A stretch of 64,000 bases of DNA from Cunninghamella blakesleeana. Its lineage: Eukaryota; Mucoromycota; Mucoromycetes; Mucorales; Cunninghamellaceae. Under the pieces are notes generated by a model. The model did no database searches. It was given only the letters and a program-made list of their open reading frames with translations, and was not told the DNA's origin. The stretch's first letter is position 1. Every line of letters starts with the position of its first letter. The stretch lies in NCBI GenBank assembly GCA_017871115.1, contig JAFCIZ010000010.1, positions 800,636 to 864,635 on the forward strand, read 5' to 3'. Of the stretch, positions 23,705 to 35,870 are shown piece after piece. Position numbers and translations under genes: made by a program.

Positions 23705-25828
23705 TCAAAATATAATCCTTTCCACAGAATTACATTTAAAATATAAATGATGAGAATTAATAGAACCGGAATTAATACCACCATAAGACCTTGTTCCAGA
23801 CCCTAATCTTTCCTCCACCGTCAAATATTCAATCAATACTGAAGTATCTTTTTTAACTTCGGTACTATCAAAATCCACATGAAATAACTCCAATTCATCC
23901 AAATCCCATCGACCAGCTTCTATAACAATTGCATTTAATTCTTCATCATAATGATCTTTTGTAATCACAGTCGAGAGTGAATAATCATAAAAAAAGCAAA
24001 CTGTTGTGAGATATAAAGCACGTAAATTGGGAAATAAATTACATAATTCTGATAATCCTCCTTGGATCTTTACGTTTGTTTGACATAAATCTAAAATCTC
24101 TAATGGACAATTGTTATAACATTTATCTTCCTCTTTTTCTTGCTGTTGCTGTTGTTGTTGATGCTGGTCTGATTCTATACTTCCTCTTCCATATACAATA
24201 CACCCCATCCTTTTTAGTGATAATTCTCTTAAATTTGGAAAGGCATTCAGCCATTGTTCAAGATCAAATTCTGAATCATTTTTCGACATATATGTATGAG
24301 CACTTTTTAGTTTTAATGTTGTGATAGAAGTAGACGCATAGCTTTGCTGATTACAGTTGTTTAGTAGTTTATGGTCGAGTAATATAGATGGTGGATCGGT
24401 AATATTAGCCAATGAAAGTGTTTTTAAATGATTTAAATACTTCATGGAATGATAAGTATTACGGTCCTTTATAAATTCATACCATGTTTCCAAATGCTTT
24501 AGTTGATAAGGGTGATCCATGAGCCACTCATTTAATTCCTGAACTGGCCAGAATTGTCGATTAAATTTATTATACCTATAAAAATCCTGTTCATCCATTT
24601 TCATTGTTAATGTTGTTAAATCTTTATATTGAATGATCATACGATATAGAGCATCTTTATAATCATGGTATCTATGGGGTGGATAAATTTTGCTTGTTTG
24701 TAATTCAATTTTTAGGGTATTTAATTCAGGAAACTTGATAGAAAAATAGTCATATATGAGTGGGTCTTGTAGATTTGAATGTTGAAGCTCCAAATGGGAT
24801 AAGCTTGGGCTTGGTAGAACGTGTGCATTATCATAATCGCTCGATAAAACCATATCCAGACAATTCAATGTCAAGGAAGTCAAAGAAGGACAGGAAGTCA
24901 TGATGGAGTCAAAGCTACGCTCATCTATGCCGCATAGAGGTGTATATTGACTACAGGTTGTATCACAAAAATCAATATAAAGAGTTGACAAATGAATCCA
25001 ATGGGCTGTGGATAGTACTAATACTTGACCATAAAAATCCTTCACTTGAACTTCATCACCGTTATTATTTTCATCATCATTAATTGCGCTGTTGTTGTTA
25101 TAAATATTGTGAATGCTTCTAGATATATATTCATTTAAATGATTTCTAAATGTTCTTTCTGCTTCTATACTGGTATCTCCTATTGATTTTTGGTGCTCTT
25201 TTATATCATCATCATCCATATAAAATACAAGTATACGATTTCTTTGTAATTTAGGTGGGTTATCTTTTTGGAAAGTAATTAATGTTGTTGTACCATCAGT
25301 TGTATTATTATGATCTATTAATTTTTTATCAACACATAGTTGAAGAGATTCTATATCTTCTCCTAAATTATCCATCCAATTGATATAATACTTGGTATAC
25401 CATAAATTAATATGCTTCAAATGCTTCGACAAGTGTTGTTGTTGCTGTGATTCCTTTCTAGCGATATAAATAGAGTTATTACTGTTGTTACTATTGTAAT
25501 CATTATTGATACTAATGTCATTGATAAAAGTTATATTAGGACATATGTCATTCAGAGAATAGAATAAACTAGGAGATATACTTTTACCAAAGTAAAATAA
25601 CTGATAAACAAAATGGCCAAGTGGTATATGGCTTTTTGTATTTTTCGTCTTCACAAAGCTAAGAAACTTGACGAGTTGTTTTTCTGAGTAGATGTAGATT
25701 GTTTCATAAAAAGTAGGACAAAGTGTTATTTGATGCCATTTTTTACACACTAGAGATGTTCTTACTAACTGTTTTTGTGATAAATACGATAATATAATTG
25801 TGATAAGTTCATTAGAAAGTATTTCCAT
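23705..25828 (-). CDS. F-box/LRR-like protein, paralogue 4
   Basis: A single exon of 707 residues. The F-box is MEILSNELITIILSYLSQK, then SLVCKKWHQITLCPTFYETI. The family segment DICPNITFINDI lies near residue 90. LRR-like strands include LTSLTLNCLDM, LSHLELQHSN, LNTLKIELQT and LRELSLKRMG, and a final strand precedes the C-terminal VERIIF. Insertions include an Asn-rich loop, an acidic/Asn loop and a Gln run near residue 565. It is the longest of the four paralogues and lies in opposite orientation to paralogues 2 and 3. A role as an SCF substrate receptor is inferred from the F-box; the target is unknown. Confidence 0.85.
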   Translation of the reverse strand: MEILSNELITIILSYLSQKQLVRTSLVCKKWHQITLCPTFYETIYIYSEKQLVKFLSFVKTKNTKSHIPLGHFVYQLFYFGKSISPSLFYSLNDICPNITFINDISINNDYNSNNSNNSIYIARKESQQQQHLSKHLKHINLWYTKYYINWMDNLGEDIESLQLCVDKKLIDHNNTTDGTTTLITFQKDNPPKLQRNRILVFYMDDDDIKEHQKSIGDTSIEAERTFRNHLNEYISRSIHNIYNNNSAINDDENNNGDEVQVKDFYGQVLVLSTAHWIHLSTLYIDFCDTTCSQYTPLCGIDERSFDSIMTSCPSLTSLTLNCLDMVLSSDYDNAHVLPSPSLSHLELQHSNLQDPLIYDYFSIKFPELNTLKIELQTSKIYPPHRYHDYKDALYRMIIQYKDLTTLTMKMDEQDFYRYNKFNRQFWPVQELNEWLMDHPYQLKHLETWYEFIKDRNTYHSMKYLNHLKTLSLANITDPPSILLDHKLLNNCNQQSYASTSITTLKLKSAHTYMSKNDSEFDLEQWLNAFPNLRELSLKRMGCIVYGRGSIESDQHQQQQQQQEKEEDKCYNNCPLEILDLCQTNVKIQGGLSELCNLFPNLRALYLTTVCFFYDYSLSTVITKDHYDEELNAIVIEAGRWDLDELELFHVDFDSTEVKKDTSVLIEYLTVEERLGSGTRSYGGINSGSINSHHLYFKCNSVERIIF

Positions 25829-28199
25829 TTACTTTGAAAATGACAATATATAATATTTTTTTTATGGAAAAAAAAGAAAGAAAGAAAAAAAAATCCTGTA
25901 GTTTTTAAAAAAATTTTCTCTTCAGAAAATTTAAAAATCCGACAGTGGAAAAATGATTAACCTATTGGTATATAAGAAGATGTTTGGAGTAAAAAAAATC
26001 TATAAAAATATATACTAGAGATAAAATAAATATATAGATAAAAATGCCATCTTTTTATTTCAGGATGTAAATATAACTTTTATTGTTTTTTTTATGAAAA
26101 GAGTACGCAAAAACTCCATTTTATTGAACTTACACTTTCTATTTGTCATAATCCACGCTTTTTTTAACTTTAGTAACTATAATGTGATCTTTACCATTCT
26201 CTTTAATATGGCATCTTTTTGGAGTTTACATGTTTTTTTTTTTTTTTTTTTTTTTTTTTCATCCTAAAATAATTCTTAATATATGTTTTTTTTAGTTATA
26301 ATCAGTATATATGTAAATGTTTGGAGAGTATAAGTGCGTATGATCAAACGAATTAATCTTTTTTCTCGAAGGAATAAATACAAACCTTGCTGAAATTTAG
26401 TTTTTTCTTGTTCTTACTGATTAAACTTTTATACAATAATAATAGAGATGAATATCCTAACCGAAGTTTTTGGTTTAACTCTTGGGTGAGAACTCAGTGA
26501 TTTGGTTGATTCTAATAAAAACACCCCCTCCCCTTTTTTTTTATTGTATCTCGTTAAACTAACTAGAGTGAGGACTACAGTAAGGAAGCAGAAATCAAAA
26601 AATCAAAATCAAAAAAAAGTTAAATTACACCACACCTTTTTTTTTGGCAAACCTATTTTTTTTCCAGTACTTTTACATCATAATTAGTTAATTCTATTAT
26701 TTAAGATATAAATATATTAATTTGCTTTTTGAAATAAGATACATGTAGGAAAAAAAAGCGAAAGGAAATAAAAACCCACACACTATAAAAAAGAAAAAAT
26801 CAGAGTTTGGATATATTTATTTTAAAAAAAAAAAAGAAAAAAAAACTGATGTTCAGAAATGAAAGGTTACACAATAATGCAACTTCAATAGTATAATATT
26901 ATCATGGATACATCACTAATAAAATAATAATCAAGTTTCATTAATAACTATAGATCAAAAGGTAACTATACATATATAAACATATATAATAATAATAGCC
27001 ATTATCACTATTTAGGTATATAATATTATTTATATGCTACTATAACATATATAAAAGCTACTTGTATTATCAAGAAATATCAGGTATTATTCAAATAATT
27101 ACTATGATAAAAAACTTTATTATTAAATTGTTATTACTAGCAAATAAATACATTGTTAGTATCAAGGTCGTCTATTATAATTCTCAAGTACTCCATGTCT
27201 AATATCAAAATTATCGCTTATACATTTACCTTTGCATTTGTATATTAATAAAATTATTATTTTTGTAATCAATCTATCCGTGATTTACTTCAATACTATA
27301 CTAAATCTGTATACTATGATATAGAAAATAATATTAATTAATCAAACTTATTACAGTATAAAAATCAAATAAGAAATTTCATATTTTTTAAAAAAAAATG
27401 TTACTTTTTATTAATTAATTTTATGATAAATCAATCATTTTTTTCTAATTTTTTTAAAAAGCCTTAAAAATAAAGAGATATATGTTTTATACGCATTTTT
27501 TTTTGTTTCGTCTCTTCCTGAATTAGTTTGCTTTTTAATTTTTTTATAAATCAACTAAAAGAAATTCCAACTTCTATTATATAATACGTTTTAACTTGAA
27601 ATTTTATATTGTAATTATATCAATTGATAAAATTAATCATCTCTATAAAACATTTTTTAAATGATTATGGTTATCTTTGCAACAAAATTAAATTTATACC
27701 CTTGGGTATAATTTATTTTAACCATACTAATTATCAATTAAAATAATGCAAGGTTTCTACCATTACATATATTATGTATATATATTAAAAAAAAAAGTGG
27801 ATCATGATGCAACAAAAAAAATTAAAAGTTATCATTGAAAAATCGATTGATTTTTACTGGGTACTAAAAAATAGAAAAAAATAATTGCAGGCTATAAAAG
27901 AAATTTATAAACGCATATTATCATTTATGATCTCATCAAATATTTAGTTTAATCATTTTATATTCAGATATAAAATAATTTGTTTCGTAGTCAATTGCTA
28001 TATATGGGTTTTAAACTCCCCTACTATAATACCTATAGCATAATTGAAGAGAAACATTTTTCTTTACAAACACATGATACTTTAAATTATATTTTACTCC
28101 TTAAGTCAATCTTATAAAACCAATTACGTGACGTTTTTACAAAATTTCAAATAAAATACTTTTTTATTTTTCTAATAAAAAAATTCAATACAAACATAT

Positions 28200-29040
28200 C
28201 CGTAGGAACTCCGCCACCAAAAACGTTTTATAATTGAAAACAAAAGGACGCACACCCCAATGATGGGATATGGCCAAAGAGCTATCTGCCAACCTTTAGT
28301 AAAAAGAAGCTGTCTATTCATTTTTTTAAAATAAATAAATAAAAAAGAAATTAAGTATATTTAATTAACATCCTCTAAATTATTTTTTATTCATTCACCT
28401 AATCACTATATATATTATATTTACCTTAATTACTTGAACTACTTCGATTCTTTTTTTTGGACCGAATTTTTGGAACCATTCCCATCCTCAAGCCAGACAA
28501 AAAAGAGAGACGAGGGAGAACGACAATGAATGGTGATGATGATGGCGCCCCAATGGATATGTTTATTTTTGATTTTATTCCTTCCTAACCAAAAGGAAAA
28601 AAAAGAGAAAAAAAAAGGAAAAAAAAAAAAGAAAAAAGAAATACCAAAAAAGGACCAAAAATAATAGTATTAAAAAAAAAGTTAACCCAAACCCACCCAA
28701 ACCAAAAAAAAAAAACTAACCAAAAGAAGAAAAGCCAAAAGATTCCATTGCGGCTTTCATACAGATGTCCAATTTTTATATATATATGTATAACAAAACA
28801 TGTATATATTATTTAAAAAAAGGATTTTTTTTTTTCGGCCCCACTTAGTCCAAAGACCTCAAAACATCCAAAGATCCCATTGCCCAGAGCCTAACGGTCA
28901 AACCGCCAACGGCTCAGAGTCCTGTATTGAGAGGACTCCACACACAAAGCCCAAAGATCCCAGCGCCCCAGATAAAAGACGGAAAAAAAAAAAAAAAGAA
29001 AGAGAAGAGAGGAAGAGAAAGAGAGATCCTATTTAAAAAA
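28200..29040. other. GC-richer island in the desert
   Basis: Three patches (28200-28310, 28440-28560, 28838-28990) are far richer in G+C than surrounding DNA. The middle patch contains a short frame (MNGDDDGAPMDMFIFDFIPS, 28526-28588). The last contains two copies of CCAAAGATCCCA-like sequence about 85 bp apart and a hairpin. Intervening DNA is strongly purine-biased (A-rich with G). It could be a promoter or structured RNA, or a remnant of foreign DNA. No identity is recognised. Confidence 0.45.
28917..28938. other. Perfect 7-bp hairpin (GAGTCCT/AGGACTC, 8-nt loop)
   Basis: GAGTCCT at 28917-28923 pairs perfectly with AGGACTC at 28932-28938 across the loop GTATTGAG. It lies within the GC-rich patch. 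No T-run follows immediately, so a simple terminator is unlikely. Confidence 0.5.
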
Positions 29041-30329
29041 AATCAGCAAATAAATTAGAACCAAATGTTTAAAAATGACACTTGATTCTTTTTTATTTAT
29101 TATTGTTTCATTACCTTTTATTTATTTTCCACATGGCTTTATTTACAAAATTAACCCCATTTATATCCATGGCCAGTCCGTAGGATGATGGTTTATTTTC
29201 TTATACTTTCAAATTTTTTAAATTTTTATTTTTTTAGAGCACCAAAAAATAAGGAAAAAAAATAAAAATTGCGCCATCTACCTTTTTTTTTTGGATGATT
29301 TTTCTATTGATGCTATTGTTGATTTTTTAATAGGCTACATTGATTTTTTTGTTGCAAAAGTCGTAGTGAATTATTATTGATGATCACGATCCAAAATAAA
29401 AAAATAAAAAAATAAAAAAATTGCCAATTTTTTAATTTTTTATATAAAAAAAAGTACAATAAAAAAGGATTTATAGATCTTTAAAGCAAAATAGAGAAAA
29501 GACGGTAGAGTGAATATAAGAGTGACCAATTTATATTTATGATTATATATATATATATTTATTCTATACCTTTTTCTTTCTTCATATTCTTTATAAATAA
29601 ATACGCTAATATAATATTTATTGAGTAGAGAAAGGAAAGAAAAGTAATAAAATGCTAAAAGGAGAAATTTATGTTTTTGAAAATTTTTGGTTGGTTGCAT
29701 GGGTCACCGAGAAAAGCTAGTTTTAATTGGAGGAAGCATTACCAAATTGGGTTTAGACTTCGTCTCCTTTTTTATTACTTTTTTTATTTTTTTATGATTC
29801 TCTTCCATGCTTTTTTTTTTTGTAAACCAAACTTAATAAATGCTGGCTAAAGCGAAAAACCTAAATGGATATATTCCATATTGGTTATAGAATGGATGAT
29901 TTTCGAACTATATTAGTAAGAAAAGTTTTATATTTATCTTTAATATATGTAACATATAAATATTTTGAATTGGTATTTAAAATATAGTTTTTGTTTTTTA
30001 TTCTTATCCAATCAGTATCCAAAACACTTTGCCCCCCTCTCCTTAATATTGTTGAGTACACTGATAATTTATAACAGTGTGGGGTAAAGATAGCAACGTT
30101 CTTGTGAGTGGATTATACGATAAATCCAATATATTAGTATCCTAGTAACATATATTGTTTCCTCCTTTTATATCTACTAGTATCTTTTTTTAAAGAGAAA
30201 AACTTGTTAAAAAATAAATAATTACAATTATTTTAAGCTTTATGAAAGTTTTATTCAGATATTATCGTTACACATATATAACACAAGCACTTTAATTTGA
30301 CTAAATCCATTATGCATTTTTAAAAAATA

Positions 30330-31400
30330 AAACAAAATCTAGATCTTCGATATTATCGCCTACCGATTGTTCACAATCACCACATTCTTGGTTATATTTA
30401 GTCGTTTTGCAGTAGCAAACCCACTGTTTAAATAGGAACCTGGTTTGAAAACTATTGATATTATTGATGTATGATCAAGACTCTCTTCGTCTGTTCTATT
30501 ATCGTTAATATAAATATAAAAACCAAGGAAATTAAGTGATTGATTGATTGCTAATGATAATATCTTTTTTATTCTTCACTTTTTTGTATACTGGTTAAAA
30601 TTTAACTTCCTTTTTTATTTTTTTTAAAAAAAAAAAATTCTTGCACATACTTTGTTTTTTATGCAGGGATTCAATATTCAAGTTTCCATTTTGTTTTATA
30701 TATAGATCACGATGGATAGCGAAATATAAATTTACCAAGTACCTTTCGGTTATTCCTCGAGTATACTAAGTATGTTTGTAGAGTTCGTCATTTTCCATAA
30801 TCACTAATCAATCCAATATTTACTAGTTGCATTGATAATACCCTGCATAGAGTGGTTAGAATGTATGTGCTTGTTTATTTTTTTTATCGTTATTCCAAAA
30901 TATATTCACGTTCCAAAATTAGTATCTTCAAATCACATCATTGTTAACGAAAATCGAGTGTATTAATCAAAGATCGATTTTATATCTTTGCCTGCATTTT
31001 TTAAAAAAATAAAAAATAAAACCTTCCACCATATTTATGATCATAATCACAAGTATTACATCAATATTTACATAATTCAGCATTTTCTTCAATCGATAAA
31101 TAATTTTATTATGCCAATTGAATTACTAGATTATGATTGATTTATATTATGGCTATTCGAATAATCAAATAAAAGCTAGAGCAATAAAGAAACCAAAGTA
31201 CTAAAATAATATAATAACCATCACTTGATCATTGATTGCTTTATGGCGAAGAGTCACTTTACAAACTATATGTATATATATAAAGAGTGCCTGTTTTTTT
31301 AAATATATTCATGGGGTAGATTTATCAGAAAATCTTTGCTTTATTATCATTCTTGCCAAATTATTTAATACATCTAATTGAAAATAAAATAACATCATAA
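30330..31400 (-). pseudogene. Decayed coding sequence, unidentified Cys-containing protein
   Basis: Read on the minus strand, protein-like segments are broken by stops and frame changes. From the 5' side: QLDVLNNLARMIIKQRF and CKVTLRHKAINDQVMV (about 31400-31200); ENAELCKY, stop, CNTCDYDHKYGG (about 31080-31025); then after an intron-like gap VNIFWNNDKKNKQAHTF (about 30910) and MENDELYKHT, stop, YTRGITERYLVN (about 30800-30735). Near the 3' side come WVCYCKTTKYNQECGDCE and VGDNIEDLDFVLFFKNA before a terminal stop. Cysteine pairs suggest a metal-binding or disulfide-rich region. I do not recognise the family, and random AT-rich sequence is a possible alternative for the weaker segments. Confidence 0.4.
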
Positions 31401-32794
31401 ACTTTTTTTATTTTCCCTATAAATGGTAGTATGCATACCTAATTCAATTTACCTTTTCCAGATTTTAAAAGTTTTTTATGGAAACAACTCATGGTTCCAT
31501 TCTGTCCATTCCATTAGATACTATTCTATATATGGTGAATACTATGCGAATATTACCTCTCATTTTATTTATCAAGATTCATACTCACCATTTGGCTACT
31601 TGTTAATCTTACGTATTTTTTTTTCCAAATTTCATTTAATATATAGAGAGTCATCATTATTTTAGTAAGAACCTTAAAATTGATAGCTTGACTTTATTTC
31701 TAGTGCAAAATAAAACCACAATAATTATTTATTATTAGTTAACTTTTGTGTGTATATTTACTTGTTTGTCCATTATATATATATATATATATATATATAT
31801 AGGTATATTTATATTATCTTATTTAAATATATTAATATGAAAATTTTCCAGAGATATTTTCAACTTGATTTATACGTTTCGTTAAAAGAATGTACGATTT
31901 ATTCTCTAATATATATTTTGGTTGTATTATTGTGTATCACTTTATAGATTAAATAATGGATATTCATTTTGTTTTGTATAAAATTATAAATATATACAAA
32001 GTAAAACTAAAGAGCTACTGGGTATACTATAAACCTATATTTTTGATGGCCATTTATAAAAAAGAAAATTGTATAATAAATGATTATGCATATATATTTT
32101 TCGCACTATCATTATTGTTATTGTTATTTTCTTTTATATTGCATTTAATTGAAGTTGAGAAATAACATTATTATCCTTTATTAATAAAATTTATAAAGTA
32201 AATATCATGTATTGTTTTAGTATAAAAAAAAATCTTTGAACAGTTTAAAAATAATTTTCTTTAAAAAACAAACTATAGTGAAAAAAATAACTAATAAGGC
32301 TACCTGGAGTCGATTATTTGTATAGTTTACTTTTATATTTTACTGTATCATTATATTAGACGTTGTAAATAATATATAAAATTGATACACAATCATAATA
32401 ATAATAATAAAATCGGAGCGCAAATAGTTTCATTATTTTATTAGAATACCTGTTGCATTAAACATATAAATTATTTCTGTATTTAAATAATATGTTTATA
32501 AATATGAATTTATATCATATTTATTATAATATAACCATCAACTTGTACACTGATAAAAAGTATAGAATTACATATGTAATGAATAAGAAAACTCGATAAA
32601 GAAATAAATAGACAACATTATTTTTGCACGAGTTCTAATCTGATACAAATAAAAGTATTTATTATTATTATTTTATAAACGAATATGTAAAACTTGCAGA
32701 AACAATAAATAAAAAAAAGTCTTACCCCTTATAATATGGACTATGATAAAGGTCTCAGCTTTGTTTTAGTATTATAAAAAATCCATGTTCTCAA

Positions 32795-32934
<140 letters not shown>

Positions 32935-33151
32935 TTTTTTTTTTTTTTTATTTTATTTTATTTTTTATTTTATTTTATTTTTTATTTTATTTTTTATTTT
33001 ATTTTTTATTTATTTAATTTTCATTCTCTTGGTATCTTTCCATTTTTATTATGCATTCAACATAAAAAAATGACTAAACACTGATACATCTTATTAATAA
33101 TTGTTTTTTTCAATTCATTATTACCTCTTCCATCACTATAAGGGATAATTT

Positions 33152-33298
33152 ATGCCAGTTGATAATGACTACTGTCTTGGTAAAGGCCTTAATCCATCAT
33201 CCTCACTTGATCATATTACTTTCAAGAATGAAAAACGCGTTGCAGTTTACTGGGATATCTATGATAAAGTGGTATGTTCTGGAAGCCCTACTGAATAA
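33152..33298 (+). CDS. Small ORF or first exon (48 codons)
   Basis: ATG at 33152 opens 48 codons with balanced, protein-like composition: MPVDNDYCLGKGLNP, then FKNEKRVAVYWDIYDKV. A GTATGT donor-like site directly follows the DKV codons, so this may be exon 1 of a longer or broken gene. The adjacent downstream sequence offers no convincing continuation. VAVYWDIYD faintly resembles the start of NYN-type nuclease domains, but that is speculative. Nothing else identifies it. Confidence 0.35.
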   Translation: MPVDNDYCLGKGLNPSSSLDHITFKNEKRVAVYWDIYDKVVCSGSPTE

Positions 33299-33513
33299 TT
33301 ACAATAAAAATACAAAATTGTACAACATAATTTTATATTTAAAAATGTGTGTGTTAATGACTAAATAATAGTAATAATAATTTTTATTAAATAATGTACT
33401 GATAATTATTATAAAAATAAATAAAAAACAATTCAGATTTCAACTATTCTATTTTGTTGATATAAACGGAAATGGTATCAATTTTTTTTTTTTTTTTTTT
33501 TTGGAAGATAGGT

Positions 33514-33618
33514 TTATTCTTTAGATTTAGATCCAAAGATAGCTTTGATAAGTTTGACCAAAATTTTCTTGATGGATAAGCGAGTTGCTTTTTTTGCTTC
33601 TCTTTCAGCAATATTCAT
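33514..33618 (-). CDS. Small basic ORF, 34 codons
   Basis: ATG at 33618, stop at 33514-33516. The peptide is MNIAEREAKKATRLS, then KKILVKLIKAIFGSKSKE: highly basic and amphipathic, predicted as one helix. Codon content is far less A/T-homopolymeric than the neighbouring DNA. A long pyrimidine-rich tract (on the coding strand) lies about 70 bases upstream and a poly-T/poly-A run follows the stop. It could be a genuine micropeptide gene or a last exon. No family is recognised. Confidence 0.35.
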   Translation of the reverse strand: MNIAEREAKKATRLSIKKILVKLIKAIFGSKSKE

Positions 33619-34049
33619 CTTGTAATTTTTATATAATAAAAGAGCAAATATACAGTTAAAAGTTTGTCGTTTTTTTTTTAAAAAAAAAAAGAAAAAGAAA
33701 AAGAAAAGAGAAAGAAGGAGAAAAAAGATCGTCCTACCTTTTATTATAAAAGATCAGCCTCATTTTCTTTGCTAGGGCTTAGTGAAGTATAAATGGTTAC
33801 ACAGTAGCACGTTCTTTTTTAAAAAAGGTTAATTGCTTCATATATGAAGCAAATCTTGTTGTATTTTATTCGATGGAATATTTTAAAAATGGTAGCTGAA
33901 GTGTTTTTATTTTATTAATATTAGAAAGAGAAAAAAAGAAAGAGGAATATAGCGTTGTAACAAAAAATAAAATGATAAATAAAAAATAACTTGTAGTACA
34001 GCACCTTACTTTTATTATTTGTTGCTTCAATATTTGTAATCGTTTTTTT

Positions 34050-35546
34050 TTTTTTTTTTAACCTCTATGTCTTGAACGTCTATACTTTATTATTATCTTC
34101 AGAATAGAATAAAGTTGATCAAGATGATTGAATAGAATTATCGATATTTTCATGATGAGGTTGAGACAATACATTACTTTAATCCCAATTACTCGGGTTA
34201 TGTTCAGGAAAAGGTTGATAAAATTTTGGCTTACTGATATTACTACCCCTTTTGCTTAACGTTTGCAATTACTTGCGAGAATCTTTATTTTTTAGTGCTA
34301 ACAAATACTTCAGTTTATACCTATTTTAAAAGCACTTTATTTAATACACTAGATTACAGATCTTTATTTCTTTTTTTAATTAAAGATAGCCGATATATAA
34401 TATAAATAATCACTTGCAAAAACCAACGTACTAACAATAGAATGTTGATAATATACTGTCTGGGAACTTGATAATTATTATTATGATAGATAATAGGGGT
34501 CGTTAGTTGAACTTTAACTTACGGGAATAGTTAGTCAAGTTACATTGTTTAAATCACCAATTCCAGTATTTATATAACTTCAGAAGGTTATTCTGCGTAT
34601 GTGTAACCAAATTTTAAAAGAAGGTAAATATTTCTATATATAGTATCTATCATAATAATAATCATAAAAAAAAAAAGTTGTATAATTTCTTTATTTTATT
34701 TTATTTTCACCTGTATAAGCTTGCTATTTACAAATTTATTTCCATTCGAATATTTTACAAAAATGACTGTATCTTTCATTTCCAATAAGAAATAAGATGA
34801 TTTGACAGATGAGAAAACATCGAACATAGTATCAAATATAGCTTATCTCTTGCATTGGTTCATTTATTGTGTAAAAGAATAAAATGATATTAAATAAAAT
34901 AATTAATAATGGCTGATTACCAAATCATGTAAAACTATCCCTATCATTTATTCTTTTATTAGTAATTTCCGTACTACTTTCTCCATTTCTTTCACCATAA
35001 ATGAATAAAACGTCTTTATTAGGTACTAAAAAACATAAGATAAAACAAGTTTAGTATGTAACAAGTTAAAAATAAGTAATATATAAATAAATAAAATGCA
35101 CTGGTCGTTTTTTACTGATTTATTACTTTTTGGAATACATCTTGGACGGTTGAATAACTTGACATATTTGATAATATCTTATTGCCAACTACCAAGCTAT
35201 TATTAAGATTTTTTCAGCGATAAGCCTTGGTATGAAATGCTATTACATCTGTAAAATCTGTGTGCCTTGTGGAATTACCCACACTGACAAAATAGCCATC
35301 TATAATATATAGTTTATCATTGGAGGAGAATAATAGAGATGAAAATATATGTTAATTGTTAGTTACCCTTGCTGTTTTACTGTAATATATTATTGATTTA
35401 TTATTATAATTATAGTTATAATAATGTTGTCTAGAAGTAGCTATAGATTCAAGGAACGCCTCATATGCAAAAAGAAAAGCTAAGGTGGATAAACTTGTTA
35501 ACCATTGAATCCTATTGATTACAATAATAAATAATAAATGGACCAA
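34050..35546 (-). pseudogene. Pseudogene of a kelch/beta-propeller-like protein with C-terminal tail
   Basis: On the minus strand one frame runs from about 35520 to 35115 with stops at 35354-35352 (TAA), 35216-35214 (TGA) and 35114-35112 (TAA). Between them lie LSTLAFLFAYEAFLESIA, then NDKLYIIDGYFVSVGNS, DFTDVIAFHTKAYR, and NLNNSLVVGNKILSNMS. After an intron-like TTTTTAG at about 35022 comes DVLFIYGERNGESSTEI. Further segments are MFDVFSSVKSSYFLLEM (about 34840), HSIVSTLVFASDYLYYI (about 34440) and SKPKFYQPFPEHNPSNWD (about 34240). Beyond that a polar tail is broken by four in-frame stops (34181, 34121, 34082, 34067). KLYII-G and VLFIYG resemble kelch blades. The tail resembles a cytoplasmic C-terminus. 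It is a broken gene with reasonable confidence; the family is tentative. Confidence 0.55.
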
Positions 35547-35831
35547 AGAGAAGGTATAAAATAAAATATGAAAAAGTCCAAAAATTCATTATGCTGAAAA
35601 ATCAAGTATGATGATGATCCTTTTTCCAAATAAAATAAAGTTTTACATTTACATTTTTTCTTCTTCAAGGGGGGAATATGCATACATTGTATTTTCAAAC
35701 CACTAAACCAGAAAATAAAATATAAAGAATAATGTCTCTCATAGTCAGTAAATAAAAAACAATAAAAATTAGTCTTTTGCATTTTTCATTACATGCATCC
35801 ATCACATAAACTTTTTATAAAAGAGAATATA

Positions 35832-35870
<39 letters not shown>

